This document shows positions 9,619 through 18,853 of a stretch of 64,000 nucleotides of DNA, piece by piece. The first letter of the stretch is position 1, and each line of letters opens with the position of its first letter. The stretch is taken from assembly GCA_033344815.1 (NCBI GenBank), contig JAWPMR010000001.1, positions 3,024,136 to 3,088,135 of the forward strand, given 5' to 3'. The notes under the pieces were generated by a model. The model had not been told where the DNA came from. It saw only the letters and a list, made by a program, of their open reading frames with translations, and did no database searches. The stretch comes from Paracoccaceae bacterium (GTDB taxonomy: Bacteria > Pseudomonadota > Alphaproteobacteria > Rhodobacterales > Rhodobacteraceae). The position numbers and the translations under genes are program-made.

Positions 9619-10874
9619 TACGACTTTGATCAAAACACTGATCAGCCGGACTGCCAGTGCGGCCTCTAAAAGACATATCGCGAAAACAAAAGTATGATCT
9701 CGGACCACACTGTATTACGATAGGTTCTGATTATCGCTGAACATCGCGACGCATCCTTCGGCAATCGTCACGATACGCGCTCCAGGCTGTTGGGCTGCAT
9801 ACAAATCAGATCGACTCGCTTTACAGCTACGTCGTCCCGCACTAACTTACTCAAACGCGATGGGCGCTGCTGCTCAACGACGACGTTGCTTGGGAAACCG
9901 GCACCACATATCAAGTTTTTTTGTAATTGCATGGGCGGGATTGGCCGGGCGTTATTTCATGACCTTTGACGAGAGTGATGAAGTTACTTCGATGGTCGGG
10001 AAAAAATACTCATGGAAGGCAACGAGAATATGCAGCACGAGGTTGGTCTGAAGTCCGAAAATCAGGATATTGGCGGTTTCACAGTCCCTGTAGAATGGAC
10101 GATAGATGGCATGATGAGCAATTGCGATTCCGAGATTGTCGAATTGCGCGTTCTTGTGAATCTGTGAGGACAATTGCGTAATGCACGAGCGTTTACTTAA
10201 GCGCAGGACCCAAAGATCTGCTTGGCAAGGTGAAGTATGAGGTCATGTCGGCCAGAATTGAGCATTCATGGCCACAGGCGCTGCCTCCCAGCGATGCGTG
10301 CACTGCCTTTCGGGCGTGCGCGCAAGCCGCCCATCTTTTTGCAGGTTGTACAGCCGCCATGCTTGTTGCAGTTTTACTGGCCCGTGCAACGGTCACAACA
10401 CGCCAAGGCTTGTGGTACGATCATCGCAAAAGTCGTTCGCAGAAAGGATGGATCAGCTCGTTCGAGATTTCAGGCAGATCCAGATCCTATCTCGATTTCA
10501 CATCCTCGACAAAACTGATGATGCGCGAATTAGACGCCAAACCCGGTGACCAGACCATGAGTGGGTCAGAGGCGATGGCAAAATAACTCCCGCGCGCGCG
10601 ACGACGACTTCACGGATGGCTGGCCTTCCCTTGTGAACCCATCCTCAATCCCGAACCGTTCCATTGCAGGACCGACACTCCCGTAATGCGGTCCTCCAAC
10701 ATCGTTCTCAAGTGATCCGGTGGTTTGGTCCGGCCGTCTCCAATCCCTTGCAATGCAATTGAAAACGGCTATCGTCGGGAAAAAAGACATTTGTTCAGTG
10801 CTAGAATTTGGTGCGGGACCGCGAAAATAATAATGGGCGAATAAGGCCTGCCAACATTAAGTGGAGGAAATAGA
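9619..10874. other. Gene-poor region upstream of the sugar ABC operon
   Basis: No frame here carries a recognisable domain. Short frames at about 9952-10173 (minus) and 10230-10586 (plus) read plausibly for short distances but have no start signals. The final part must hold the promoter of the ABC operon; a GGAGGA ribosome site lies just before the binding-protein ATG. No regulator gene is present, although such operons usually have one nearby. Confidence 0.45.
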
Positions 10875-12008
10875 ATGATGACTTTCAAGAGGGCCATTGC
10901 GCCTTCCGTACTGGCGTTTGCAATGATGGCCGGTGCGGCCCATGCCGCCCCGAACTCGGTTTCCGGTCCGGGGTTTGATCCCGGGTGCTTTGCGCCTTGG
11001 AATGACGAGATCGGCTACTTCCAGTGGGACAAACGCGAAGGCCCGCATAAGATTGCCATCGTGAATGGCTTTGTCGGCAATACATGGCGGATCCAGATGA
11101 TCCAGACCGCCAAAGCCTATGCCGCCCAGCCCGACATCGCCGCACAGATTGAGGACTTCAAGGTCGTTTCAACTGGAACTGACGTGGCTGCACAATTGGG
11201 TGCAATCGAGGATTTCATCAATCAAGGATATGATGCAATTGTTACGATCGCCGTGTCCCCCGAGGGTTTTGACCGTGTGATCCGCTTGGCGGATCGCAAT
11301 GATGTGGTCGTCGTCCCCTTCGATAATGTGCTCGACACCGACAAGGTGATGCAGGTCAACAAGGACCAGCTGGAGATGGGCCGCATGTATGGTCGCTGGC
11401 TGCTGGAGCAATTCGGTGACAAGAGCGAAGGCAAGATCCTCGAAGTGCGCGGCCTTCCGGGCAACTCCGTGGACCGCGACCGCAATATTGGTTTCCACGA
11501 GATAATGGATGCCTCTGGCGGCAACTGGGACATCATCGAAGTTGTTGGGAATTGGGATGATGGCACCGCGCAAAAAGTGACCGCGGATGCCATTGCTGTG
11601 CACAGCGAGTTTGATGGTGTCGTTGTTCAAGGCGGGACCACGGGTGCCGTGCGCGCCATGCTTGACGCCGGTCACCCAATGGTGCCACTGGCGGGCGAAG
11701 CTGAAAACGGTTTCCGCAAAATCCTCGCGGAAGAGGCGGACAACGGCTTGAAAGCCATATCCATCGGCCAGTCACCGGGCATGGTTTCGGTGGCGATGAA
11801 AGCGGCCCTCGCAGCGCTGGATGGTCAGGTCATGCCACAGTTGATTTCAATTCCGATCCCATCGACGCGCTATGATGAGCTTGAAGCGGGCAAGAACTAC
11901 TGGCCGGACCTGACGGACAACTTCTTTACCGTCAACGAGTTTCCGGCCTGTGGTGTCAACATCACGGCACGGGAAATCATGACCAACGACGCCGAAAATC
12001 TCGATTAA
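10875..12008 (+). CDS. Sugar ABC transporter periplasmic binding protein
   Basis: A 377-residue exported protein with a signal peptide (MMTFKRAIAPSVL then a cleavage near AHA-A, residue 24). The body is a two-lobed type-1 binding fold of the ribose/xylose class (Peripla_BP_4), with IAIVNGFVGNTWR, INQGYDAIVTIAVSP, VPFDNVLD and VVVQGGTTGAVRAML. It delivers a carbohydrate to the permeases encoded downstream. Two adjacent ATGs follow a strong GGAGGA site. The sugar cannot be read from the sequence; the linked lactonase suggests one metabolised through an aldonolactone. Confidence 0.9.
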   Translation: MMTFKRAIAPSVLAFAMMAGAAHAAPNSVSGPGFDPGCFAPWNDEIGYFQWDKREGPHKIAIVNGFVGNTWRIQMIQTAKAYAAQPDIAAQIEDFKVVSTGTDVAAQLGAIEDFINQGYDAIVTIAVSPEGFDRVIRLADRNDVVVVPFDNVLDTDKVMQVNKDQLEMGRMYGRWLLEQFGDKSEGKILEVRGLPGNSVDRDRNIGFHEIMDASGGNWDIIEVVGNWDDGTAQKVTADAIAVHSEFDGVVVQGGTTGAVRAMLDAGHPMVPLAGEAENGFRKILAEEADNGLKAISIGQSPGMVSVAMKAALAALDGQVMPQLISIPIPSTRYDELEAGKNYWPDLTDNFFTVNEFPACGVNITAREIMTNDAENLD

Positions 12009-12018
12009 TAAATTATAA

Positions 12019-12052
12019 CGCCGCCGGTCTTTTGGTCCGGCGGTGTTCTTTT
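12019..12052 (+). terminator. Hairpin between binding-protein and ATPase genes (terminator or attenuator)
   Basis: A nine-pair stem, CGCCGCCGG (12019-12027) against CCGGCGGTG (12037-12045), with a nine-base loop, is followed by a T-rich run. It sits between the binding-protein gene and the rest of the operon, so it probably lowers, without abolishing, downstream transcription. Confidence 0.7.
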
Positions 12053-12078
12053 ACCCCTTTAAGGGTTTCGGGAAGTAG

Positions 12079-13614
12079 ATGTCGAAAATGCCACGCGATA
12101 CCACTCAATCTCATGTGCAACTCACCGGGATCACCAAACGCTATGGTGGCGTGACTGCGCTTGATAATATCGATTTCTCCTGTGAATTGGGGTCCGTGCA
12201 TGCCGTGCTTGGCGAAAATGGCGCAGGTAAATCGACGCTCATTAAAATCATGTCCGGTGTGGTGCAGCCTGACGAGGGCGAAATGCACCTTAATGGGCAA
12301 CCCGTCAGTTTTTTGCATCCCGCGGCAGCGAACGCAGAGGGCATTGTCTGCATCTTTCAGGAACTGTCGCTGCTGTCTGACTTGTCCGTTGCGGATAACA
12401 TTTCAATCGCCGATCCTCCGCGCCGGTTCGGCCTGATCGACGCAAAAGCACAGCGTAGGCGCGCCGAAGAACTGTTGGCGCGGATCGGCTGCGAAGACGT
12501 CAATCCAATGTCGCGCGTCCGCGACCTGCCTTTGTCGCGCAGGCAGATGGTGGAAATAGCAAAGGCGCTGGCCAAAGATCCCAGTGTTCTGATCCTTGAT
12601 GAAGCAACCTCCGCTCTGACCGCAGCCGATGTCGAAACGGTTTTTGATATTCTGCGACGCTTGAAAGCAGACGGGATTTCCATTCTCACGATTTCTCACA
12701 GGATGCACGAAATCGAAGCCATCGCAGATAGGTGTTCGGTGTTCCGCAATGGTCAGCACATTGAGACGTTTAATCAGGGCGCACGTTCTGAAAGCGAAAT
12801 CGTGCAGATGATGATCGGGCGGGAAATCACAGCGCATTTTCCACCCAAACCGCCGCCACCCGAGGCCGCTGAACCAATGCTGCAACTACAAGACTACTCA
12901 TGGGAGGACAGGCTCAAGTCAATCAGCCTCACCGTTGGGGCCGGTGAGATTGTGGGTCTCGGCGGGCTCGATGGGCAAGGCCAAAAGGAATTGCTGCTCG
13001 GATTGTTTGGTGTGCTCAAAGGCACAAGTGGCAAAGTCACTGTACAGGGAAAAGACGTTGAAATCCGCTCGCCGCAGGATGCGAAAAAAGCGGGTGTAGA
13101 TTTGGCTCTGATCCCTGAAGATCGCAAGACCGAAGGCCTGATGTTGCCGATGTCGATTGCTGATAACCTCACAATCGCGTCGTTAAAACGTCTCTCGAAT
13201 GGACCGTTTGTCGATCAGAATGCCCTCGTGGCAGCAGTCGATGACGGTATTCAACGCATGCAAATCAAGGTCGGGTCCACCTCCGATCCGGTGTCGACCC
13301 TGTCGGGGGGTAATCAGCAAAAAGTGGTGATTGCCAAATGGCTGATGACGGACCCTAAAATTGTGCTGCTGAACGATCCGACACGCGGCATTGACGTAGG
13401 CACCAAGCAGGAAATCTATCGTCTTTTGCGCGAGCTTGCCGATACCGGAGCTTCCATCATCTACTACTCGACGGACTACGAAGAGCTGATCGGCTGCTGT
13501 GACCGCGTCGCTGTCATGTATGACGGCGAGATCGTGCGCGAACTTCAGGGCGAGGACATAAACGAGCGCAATATCATCGCGTCGGCACTCAAAATGGATA
13601 AGGCGGCGGAATGA
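12079..13614 (+). CDS. Sugar ABC transporter ATP-binding protein (double ATPase, RbsA/XylG/MglA type)
   Basis: A 511-residue protein with two fused ATPase halves. The first has Walker A GENGAGKST (about 45-53), a degenerate signature (LPLSRRQ) and Walker B VLILDEATSA. The second has no true Walker A (GLGGLDGQGQKE), which is usual for the class, a good signature (TLSGGNQQK) and VLLNDPTRGIDVG at about 429-441. The expected DE at the end of the second Walker B is ND. It powers import by the two permeases that follow, and overlaps the first of them by four bases. Confidence 0.92.
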   Translation: MSKMPRDTTQSHVQLTGITKRYGGVTALDNIDFSCELGSVHAVLGENGAGKSTLIKIMSGVVQPDEGEMHLNGQPVSFLHPAAANAEGIVCIFQELSLLSDLSVADNISIADPPRRFGLIDAKAQRRRAEELLARIGCEDVNPMSRVRDLPLSRRQMVEIAKALAKDPSVLILDEATSALTAADVETVFDILRRLKADGISILTISHRMHEIEAIADRCSVFRNGQHIETFNQGARSESEIVQMMIGREITAHFPPKPPPPEAAEPMLQLQDYSWEDRLKSISLTVGAGEIVGLGGLDGQGQKELLLGLFGVLKGTSGKVTVQGKDVEIRSPQDAKKAGVDLALIPEDRKTEGLMLPMSIADNLTIASLKRLSNGPFVDQNALVAAVDDGIQRMQIKVGSTSDPVSTLSGGNQQKVVIAKWLMTDPKIVLLNDPTRGIDVGTKQEIYRLLRELADTGASIIYYSTDYEELIGCCDRVAVMYDGEIVRELQGEDINERNIIASALKMDKAAE

Positions 13615-14651
13615 ACGACCTCAGAATTAGGCTCTCACAAAACGCGGCTTTGTTGACGGCGATCGTCGTCTTCATTCTGTTCTATGTGTTTTACAACATG
13701 AACCATCCGCGCGGTTTTTCCGCAGCGGTCCTTATTCAGAACTCGAACGAGGTCTTCACACTGGCGATGGTGGCCATGGCGCAAACCGTACCGGTGTTGA
13801 TGGGTGGCCTTGATCTGTCGGTCGGGGCGATCATGACACTGGTGAACACCATTGCGAGCCATCTTTTGAACGGCAGCCCCATGCAAATGATGTTTGGGAT
13901 GGTCCTGAGCCTTGCCGCCGGTGCCGCCTGTGGTTTCGTGAACGGCTGCATCGTCGTTTATGGGCGCATCCAACCGATCATCGCAACGCTGGCGACAGGT
14001 GCGATTTTTCTGGGTTTGGCGCTGTTTCTACGCCCCTCGCCGGGGGGTAACGTTGACGGCGATCTGTCATGGGCCGCGACAAATGACATCTACGAAATTG
14101 CGGCCACTTACGGTTTTGCGCAAAACGGAGAAGCCGCTTGGTTTCAGCCGATAGCATGGATCCCTGTGCCGCTCTTGCTCCTCTTACTGGTGGCGGTCGT
14201 GGTCTGGCTGCCCTTCGCACGGTCGGTCACAGGACGCACAGTCTATGCCGTGGGATCAGGCGAAGGCGCGGCCTATATGTCCGGGCTCTCAATTGACCGC
14301 GCCAAGATCGCGGCCTTTACCCTTGGGGGCTTTTTTGCCGGGATTGGCGGGCTTTACCTGACGCTTCAAACATCTTCCGGAAATGCCGATATCCCCCAAG
14401 CCGGAGCCTATACGCTCAATTCCATTGCGGCGGTGGTGATTGGCGGTACGTCCTTGCTCGGTGGTGTCGGCACGGCCATCGGGTCGATTTTTGGCGCTCT
14501 GATCCTGCGCACCATTTCGTTCAACTTCCGGATTTTCGAAATTGATCCGCTGATGCAACCGCTCTTTGAGGGCGTGGTCTTGCTTGCTGCGGTCAGCTTG
14601 GGCGCGTTCAGGGTCTTACGCGTCAAGAATACATTGGAGTTGTTCCGATGA
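13611..14651 (+). CDS. Sugar ABC transporter permease (first)
   Basis: A 346-residue inner-membrane permease of the BPD_transp_2 (RbsC/XylH) family, with about nine to ten hydrophobic segments and the family motif GGLDLSVGAIMTLVN near residue 65. GRTVYAVGSGEGAAYMSGLS corresponds to the cytoplasmic loop that contacts the ATPase. ATGA overlaps tie it to the genes on both sides. It pairs with the next permease as a heterodimer or replaces it depending on the assembly. Confidence 0.9.
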   Translation: MNDLRIRLSQNAALLTAIVVFILFYVFYNMNHPRGFSAAVLIQNSNEVFTLAMVAMAQTVPVLMGGLDLSVGAIMTLVNTIASHLLNGSPMQMMFGMVLSLAAGAACGFVNGCIVVYGRIQPIIATLATGAIFLGLALFLRPSPGGNVDGDLSWAATNDIYEIAATYGFAQNGEAAWFQPIAWIPVPLLLLLLVAVVVWLPFARSVTGRTVYAVGSGEGAAYMSGLSIDRAKIAAFTLGGFFAGIGGLYLTLQTSSGNADIPQAGAYTLNSIAAVVIGGTSLLGGVGTAIGSIFGALILRTISFNFRIFEIDPLMQPLFEGVVLLAAVSLGAFRVLRVKNTLELFR

Positions 14652-15628
14652 CGATGGCATCTCAAGACCGCACCGAGGCCCGCTTTAAAATCAGCGAGGA
14701 CAACAAACCAATCGCCATGTCCGCAGGCTTCATTCTTGTGATCCTCGCGGTCGGCACAGCCTACACGCTGTGGACCCAAGGCACGGCCACCCTGCTCTCC
14801 CCAGAATATCTCTTGCAACAACTCCAGGTCGGCGCATTTCTGGGGGTTGTGGCTGCGGGTATGATGCTGGTCATTCTGCTCGGTCATATTGATCTGTCGA
14901 TCCCCTGGACCATTGCCGCAGGTGCCATGATGGCCACGACCGTTGGTGGATCAATGGCCATCCCGGTGGGCCTGGCGGTGGGGCTGCTGGTGGGCCTCGT
15001 GAATGGCCTTGGCGTTGCTTACCTGCGCATCCCGTCCATGATTTTCACCCTTGGCGTGAACGCGGTGATGCGCGGCCTCATGGTCGCCCACACAGGTGGT
15101 TTCGCCCCGCAAACCGCCGCCACCGACCTTATGCAGTACCTTGCGGTGGGCAAGATTTTGGGCATTCCCGTTGCCCTGATGGTCTGGGCGCTTGTCTCCG
15201 TTGGCGTTATGCTGCTCTTGCAGCGCACCGCTGTCGGCAAAAGCATCTACGCCATCGGCAACAAGGAAGCCGCCGCCTATCTGGCCGGGGTGCCGACAAA
15301 ATTTGTCATTGTGGCTGCATTCTGCCTCTGTGGTATGCTCGCAGGCCTCTCTGGCACATTGTTGGCCGGGTATTCGACCAAGGCCTATCAGGGCATGGGC
15401 GATGCCTATCTCCTGCCCGCAATTGCCGCCGTCGTGATTGGTGGAACACATATTCTGGGCGGTCGGGGGCGGTATCTGGGAACGTTGATTGGTGTAATCC
15501 TGATCGTGCTGCTGAATTCGGTCCTGTCCATCATGCAAATGCCGGAATCGGGACGTCAGGTGATCTATGGGAGCGTGATCATCTTTATGTTGCTGGCCTA
15601 TGGGCGCGGTCGAAAGGTCACAAGTTAG
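14648..15628 (+). CDS. Sugar ABC transporter permease (second)
   Basis: A 326-residue BPD_transp_2 permease. Key family segments are GHIDLSIPWTIAAGAMMA, FTLGVNAVMRG, GKSIYAIGNKEAAAYLAGV and AVVIGGTHILGGRG. It overlaps the preceding permease gene by four bases (ATGA), and the lactonase gene follows after 12 bases with an AGGGAGGAAA ribosome site. Two different permeases with one double ATPase give a standard four-domain importer. Confidence 0.9.
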   Translation: MTMASQDRTEARFKISEDNKPIAMSAGFILVILAVGTAYTLWTQGTATLLSPEYLLQQLQVGAFLGVVAAGMMLVILLGHIDLSIPWTIAAGAMMATTVGGSMAIPVGLAVGLLVGLVNGLGVAYLRIPSMIFTLGVNAVMRGLMVAHTGGFAPQTAATDLMQYLAVGKILGIPVALMVWALVSVGVMLLLQRTAVGKSIYAIGNKEAAAYLAGVPTKFVIVAAFCLCGMLAGLSGTLLAGYSTKAYQGMGDAYLLPAIAAVVIGGTHILGGRGRYLGTLIGVILIVLLNSVLSIMQMPESGRQVIYGSVIIFMLLAYGRGRKVTS

Positions 15629-15640
15629 GGAGGAAAGCCA

Positions 15641-16555
15641 ATGCTCACCGAAGCCTTTGAGGTGATCGACAAAAGGTTCACGCGCTATGCGATGCCGAAT
15701 GTTCACATGGAAACCCTATATAGCGGGACACGCTGGGCGGAGGGTCCTGCCTATTTCGCAGCCGGGAAATACCTGATCTGGTCTGACATCCCCAATGATC
15801 GTCTCCTGCGCTATGATGAAACCGACGGGTCGGTCTCGACTTTCCAGCAGCCCTGCCGCAATCACAATGGACATACTGTCGACCGGGAAGGCCGTCTGGT
15901 CGCCTGTGAACACCGTGGCCGCTGTGTCAGCCGGATCGAATTCGACGGATCCGTAACCATTCTCGCGGATCGCTTTGAGGGCAAGCGTCTGAATTCACCC
16001 AATGATGTGATCGTGAAATCCGATGGCTCCATTTGGTTCACCGATCCAACCTATGGCATCGACAGCGAATATGAAGGGGACAAGGCTGAGGCTGAGATCG
16101 ACGGGTCTTATGTCTTCCGGATTGATCCACAAACTGGCGAGGTTACGGCCGTCATAACCGATATGGTGAAACCGAACGGCTTGGCCTTCTCTCCTGATGA
16201 GAGCCTGCTTTATGTTGCCGACACTGGTGCAACCCACGTCGAAGATGGCCCGCAACACATTAAGACCTTTGCCGTGAAAGATACCGGCTCAGTGTCGGGT
16301 GGCGACGTTTTTGCGACCAGCGATGTTGGGTTGTTTGATGGGTTCCGCTTAGATGTCCACGGCAATATCTGGACCTCTGCGGGCGACGGTGTCCACTGCT
16401 ATACACCCGAAGGCGACTTAATCGGGAAAATCCTCACCGGTGAGGTCGTTGCCAACGTGGAGTTTGGCGGCATTAAGCGCAACCGCCTGTTCATCTGCGC
16501 GACGACAACGCTGCGCGCCGTTTACCTAAACACGCAGGCCGCACGCCGGCCCTGA
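15641..16555 (+). CDS. SMP-30/gluconolactonase-family lactonase
   Basis: A 304-residue six-bladed propeller protein. Diagnostic segments are EGPAYFAAGKYLIWSDIPN (N-terminal metal-ligand glutamate), LNSPNDVIVKSDGSIWFTDP with the metal-ligand Asn, MVKPNGLAFSPDE and the DGFRLDVHGNIWTSAGDGV ligand aspartate region. It hydrolyses a sugar lactone, probably the oxidation product of the sugar imported by the preceding transporter. No signal peptide is seen, so it acts in the cytoplasm. It shares the operon with the permeases. Confidence 0.85.
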   Translation: MLTEAFEVIDKRFTRYAMPNVHMETLYSGTRWAEGPAYFAAGKYLIWSDIPNDRLLRYDETDGSVSTFQQPCRNHNGHTVDREGRLVACEHRGRCVSRIEFDGSVTILADRFEGKRLNSPNDVIVKSDGSIWFTDPTYGIDSEYEGDKAEAEIDGSYVFRIDPQTGEVTAVITDMVKPNGLAFSPDESLLYVADTGATHVEDGPQHIKTFAVKDTGSVSGGDVFATSDVGLFDGFRLDVHGNIWTSAGDGVHCYTPEGDLIGKILTGEVVANVEFGGIKRNRLFICATTTLRAVYLNTQAARRP

Positions 16556-16586
16556 TTCAACAATCCTTGCTCAAGGGGAACGCGTT

Positions 16587-17144
16587 ATGAAAACTGAAAG
16601 CTACACCTCCCAACCAGAAGGGAAAATCCCGAACAGCCGGTTTCCGCTGCTGATCCACCGAGGCGCGATCCCCGGCGGCGGCGTTGACGCGGTCAAGGCG
16701 CGATTCCGCGAAAACGGGTGGGGCAATAACTGGCAATATCCCGGCATCTACGAATACGCGCATTTCCATTCGACATCACACGAATGTCTGGGCTGTGCCG
16801 CAGGCTGGATGGAATTCAACCTTTCAGTAGAGGGTTGGACAAAAGTGAGGATTGAGATCGGTGACGTCATTGTCATGCCAGCCGGTGTCAGTCACGAGAT
16901 GATCGGCCATTCAGAGGATATCATGGTCTGCGGCGGCTACGCAGGGGGTCGGGACTGGGACAATATTCAGGAGGCTTTTCTGACACCGGAACTATACTAT
17001 CAGGCCTGCAAACAGATCATGGCGCTTCCAATTCCGGACCGTGATCCGGTAACGGGCGACATTCTGCGTGAATGGCATGATGCGCCCTCCTCTGTGGACG
17101 GTGGCTGGAACGATTTCCGTGACGGGCTGGACGCCAGCAGCTGA
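16587..17144 (+). CDS. Cupin-domain protein, YjlB-like
   Basis: A 185-residue protein resembling the YjlB group of cupins. The first cupin motif appears as YAHFHSTSHECLG and the second as IEIGDVIVMPAGVSHEM, giving a His-rich metal site. It follows the lactonase gene by 31 bases with an AAGGGGA-type ribosome site and is probably the last gene of the sugar operon. Enzymatic role is unknown; a sugar-binding or isomerase-like role would suit the context but is inference. Confidence 0.75.
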   Translation: MKTESYTSQPEGKIPNSRFPLLIHRGAIPGGGVDAVKARFRENGWGNNWQYPGIYEYAHFHSTSHECLGCAAGWMEFNLSVEGWTKVRIEIGDVIVMPAGVSHEMIGHSEDIMVCGGYAGGRDWDNIQEAFLTPELYYQACKQIMALPIPDRDPVTGDILREWHDAPSSVDGGWNDFRDGLDASS

Positions 17145-17406
17145 TCATCCGTTCGGCGAAGGCGGTTCTGCCACATACGCGAGTTAGTTGCTGACGTGCT
17201 AATGATTCAGATCCGCCTGAACCAAGCAAAGAGCCAAACAAGTCGTGCCTTTCGCTCCTCCAAATTGGATGAATTGTCATTATCTTGTTGGTATTTATGC
17301 GCAGAATATGTTTTCTGATGCCAGAAATTCATGCAGATGCGGGTAGTTATGGCGCTATACCCCATCAAAGTATTTGCCTGTGACGGTGACGGAAGGCGTT
17401 ATTTGA

Positions 17407-18088
17407 TTACAGGCGAAGCAGGCAGCTGCGTTGATCACCCAAAATCGCGCCAACAAGTCTGTCCATAGCCGCAAAAACCACTTCAACAGAGTATCCGGCA
17501 ACAAAAGCCAGTGCCAACCGCTGGAGTGCTTCTAATCCACTTATCGTTCGTCGGGGCGAAGGAGTAATCCCACTGCAAGTCCTGCCAGCGCACCAAGCGT
17601 ATCAAATAGTTCAGTATGTACCCGGGCTCAGGGACTGTGATTGCAATTCAACTGAGATTTGCCGCAGCATAAAGGCAATGGCCCCGAGCAATCCGTATAT
17701 CGACGTTAAAATGAAATCATCCAGCAGGCGAAGTTGCAACAGCGCGTGCTGCACGCCGTATTTAAATTCATGTGCATCCAGCGTTTCCTGACTTTGCCGC
17801 CGCTCCGTGTACTCCGCTGCGTAAGTCGCGCCTTCTTCGTCTGACGGACACCATCCCGACCCTTCGGAGGCAGGACCACCATCCAATCCGGTTACCCATT
17901 CAGAAATAATTGTGTATTGTGCTCGCAATTCTGTCCGGAGCCGAGCTATTTTCAGCGCCAGCGCAACCCGTTCACGAGCGAGGTTTGAAATCTGCGAGCC
18001 AATGGCTTCGGCGCGATCATTGCGCTCTTCAAATTATGCCTTTTCGGCTGGATTTGAGACATCCGTCGAACCTGATTGTGACGACACG
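17407..18088 (-). pseudogene. Broken gene for a membrane protein
   Basis: Read leftwards, a GTG at 18088 after a strong GAGGAGGGG site begins VSSQSGSTDVSNPAEKA and reaches a TAA near 18040. The same frame resumes with a charged helical stretch (ERNDRAEAIGSQISNLARER) and a membrane segment, LDDFILTSIYGLLGAIAF, then breaks near 17625. A second frame carries FDTLGALAGLAVGLLLRPDE, and after another shift near 17535 a third carries LALAFVAGYSVEVVFAAMD, ending at TAA 17407-17409. The pieces together form one protein of about 227 residues with three membrane segments. The family is not known to me. Confidence 0.65.
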
Positions 18089-18853
18089 TTCAGCCCCTCC
18101 TCAAGAAACACCCACGTTTGCCAACCTCGCCCAGTCTGCCTTTTTTGCCGATCAGTGCCTGTTCAGTTTCAACGCAGCTCAATGAGGAATCGTGGAGGCA
18201 AATGACCCGATATTGCAGCCAGCTCACTGGCGACTTTTGCCGTCACCGTCGTAAATTCATTCCCAACTTCAACTCGTTTGGCAAAAAAACATAATTGCCG
18301 CTTTTGCGTGCACGTAGCACGCCACGAATGCGGATTCCGATCAAGGCGACGGAAACCTGTTCGGATTTTCCGCGTTTTGCAGCTCAGTGAGTTTTCACGG
18401 GCAGGCTCTTGGCACAGTGTGTCCGTCAGAAAAATGACCATTTTGCCAAGTGGGTTGTCTGGTACAAATCAACCAACGTGCGCGCCACACTCGCGCCAAG
18501 CCGGAGGGAAACCTTTTCAAACGCCGATCAAATGCTCAGAGCGAGCTGCCTCAATCGGCTCAAGAGAGAATGTGGTGTACGCCCCATTTCGAACACGGTC
18601 ATTCGTACCTCGAGAAAACCGGATCACTCTGTGATGCAGACCCAAAGCATCCCCGATTTTAACATCAAGGCATTGAACGCTCTGCTCCTCGGAATCATTA
18701 AAATTGTTCGGACATAAGAAGGGAGCGCTAGTAATCTTTTTACCAGTTTTCAGTACCTCACAGTTTGCACGCGGCTCGAAACGAATAAGACCATTGCTTT
18801 TTTGAATTCCGAGTTGCTTGCGCTTGAATGCAGCGGCGGTTCGGGAGTGCGTC
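18089..18853. other. Spacer with a doubtful minus-strand frame
   Basis: A minus-strand frame of 112 codons (18517-18855) contains an RFEPR pattern reminiscent of the PilZ RxxxR motif, but no other PilZ landmark. Its ATG would overlap the plus-strand start of the DUF1217 gene, and it has no ribosome site. A further minus frame (18169-18441) ends just upstream of the broken membrane-protein gene. Neither is accepted as a gene. Confidence 0.4.

Noticed and set aside
9952-10173. Minus-strand frame considered as an isochorismatase-type fragment
   Set aside because: Only a loose resemblance to one strand-loop was found; no catalytic residues.
10230-10586. Plus-strand frame upstream of the sugar operon, considered as a regulator
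   Set aside because: No helix-turn-helix or ligand domain could be seen, and the composition differs from real genes.
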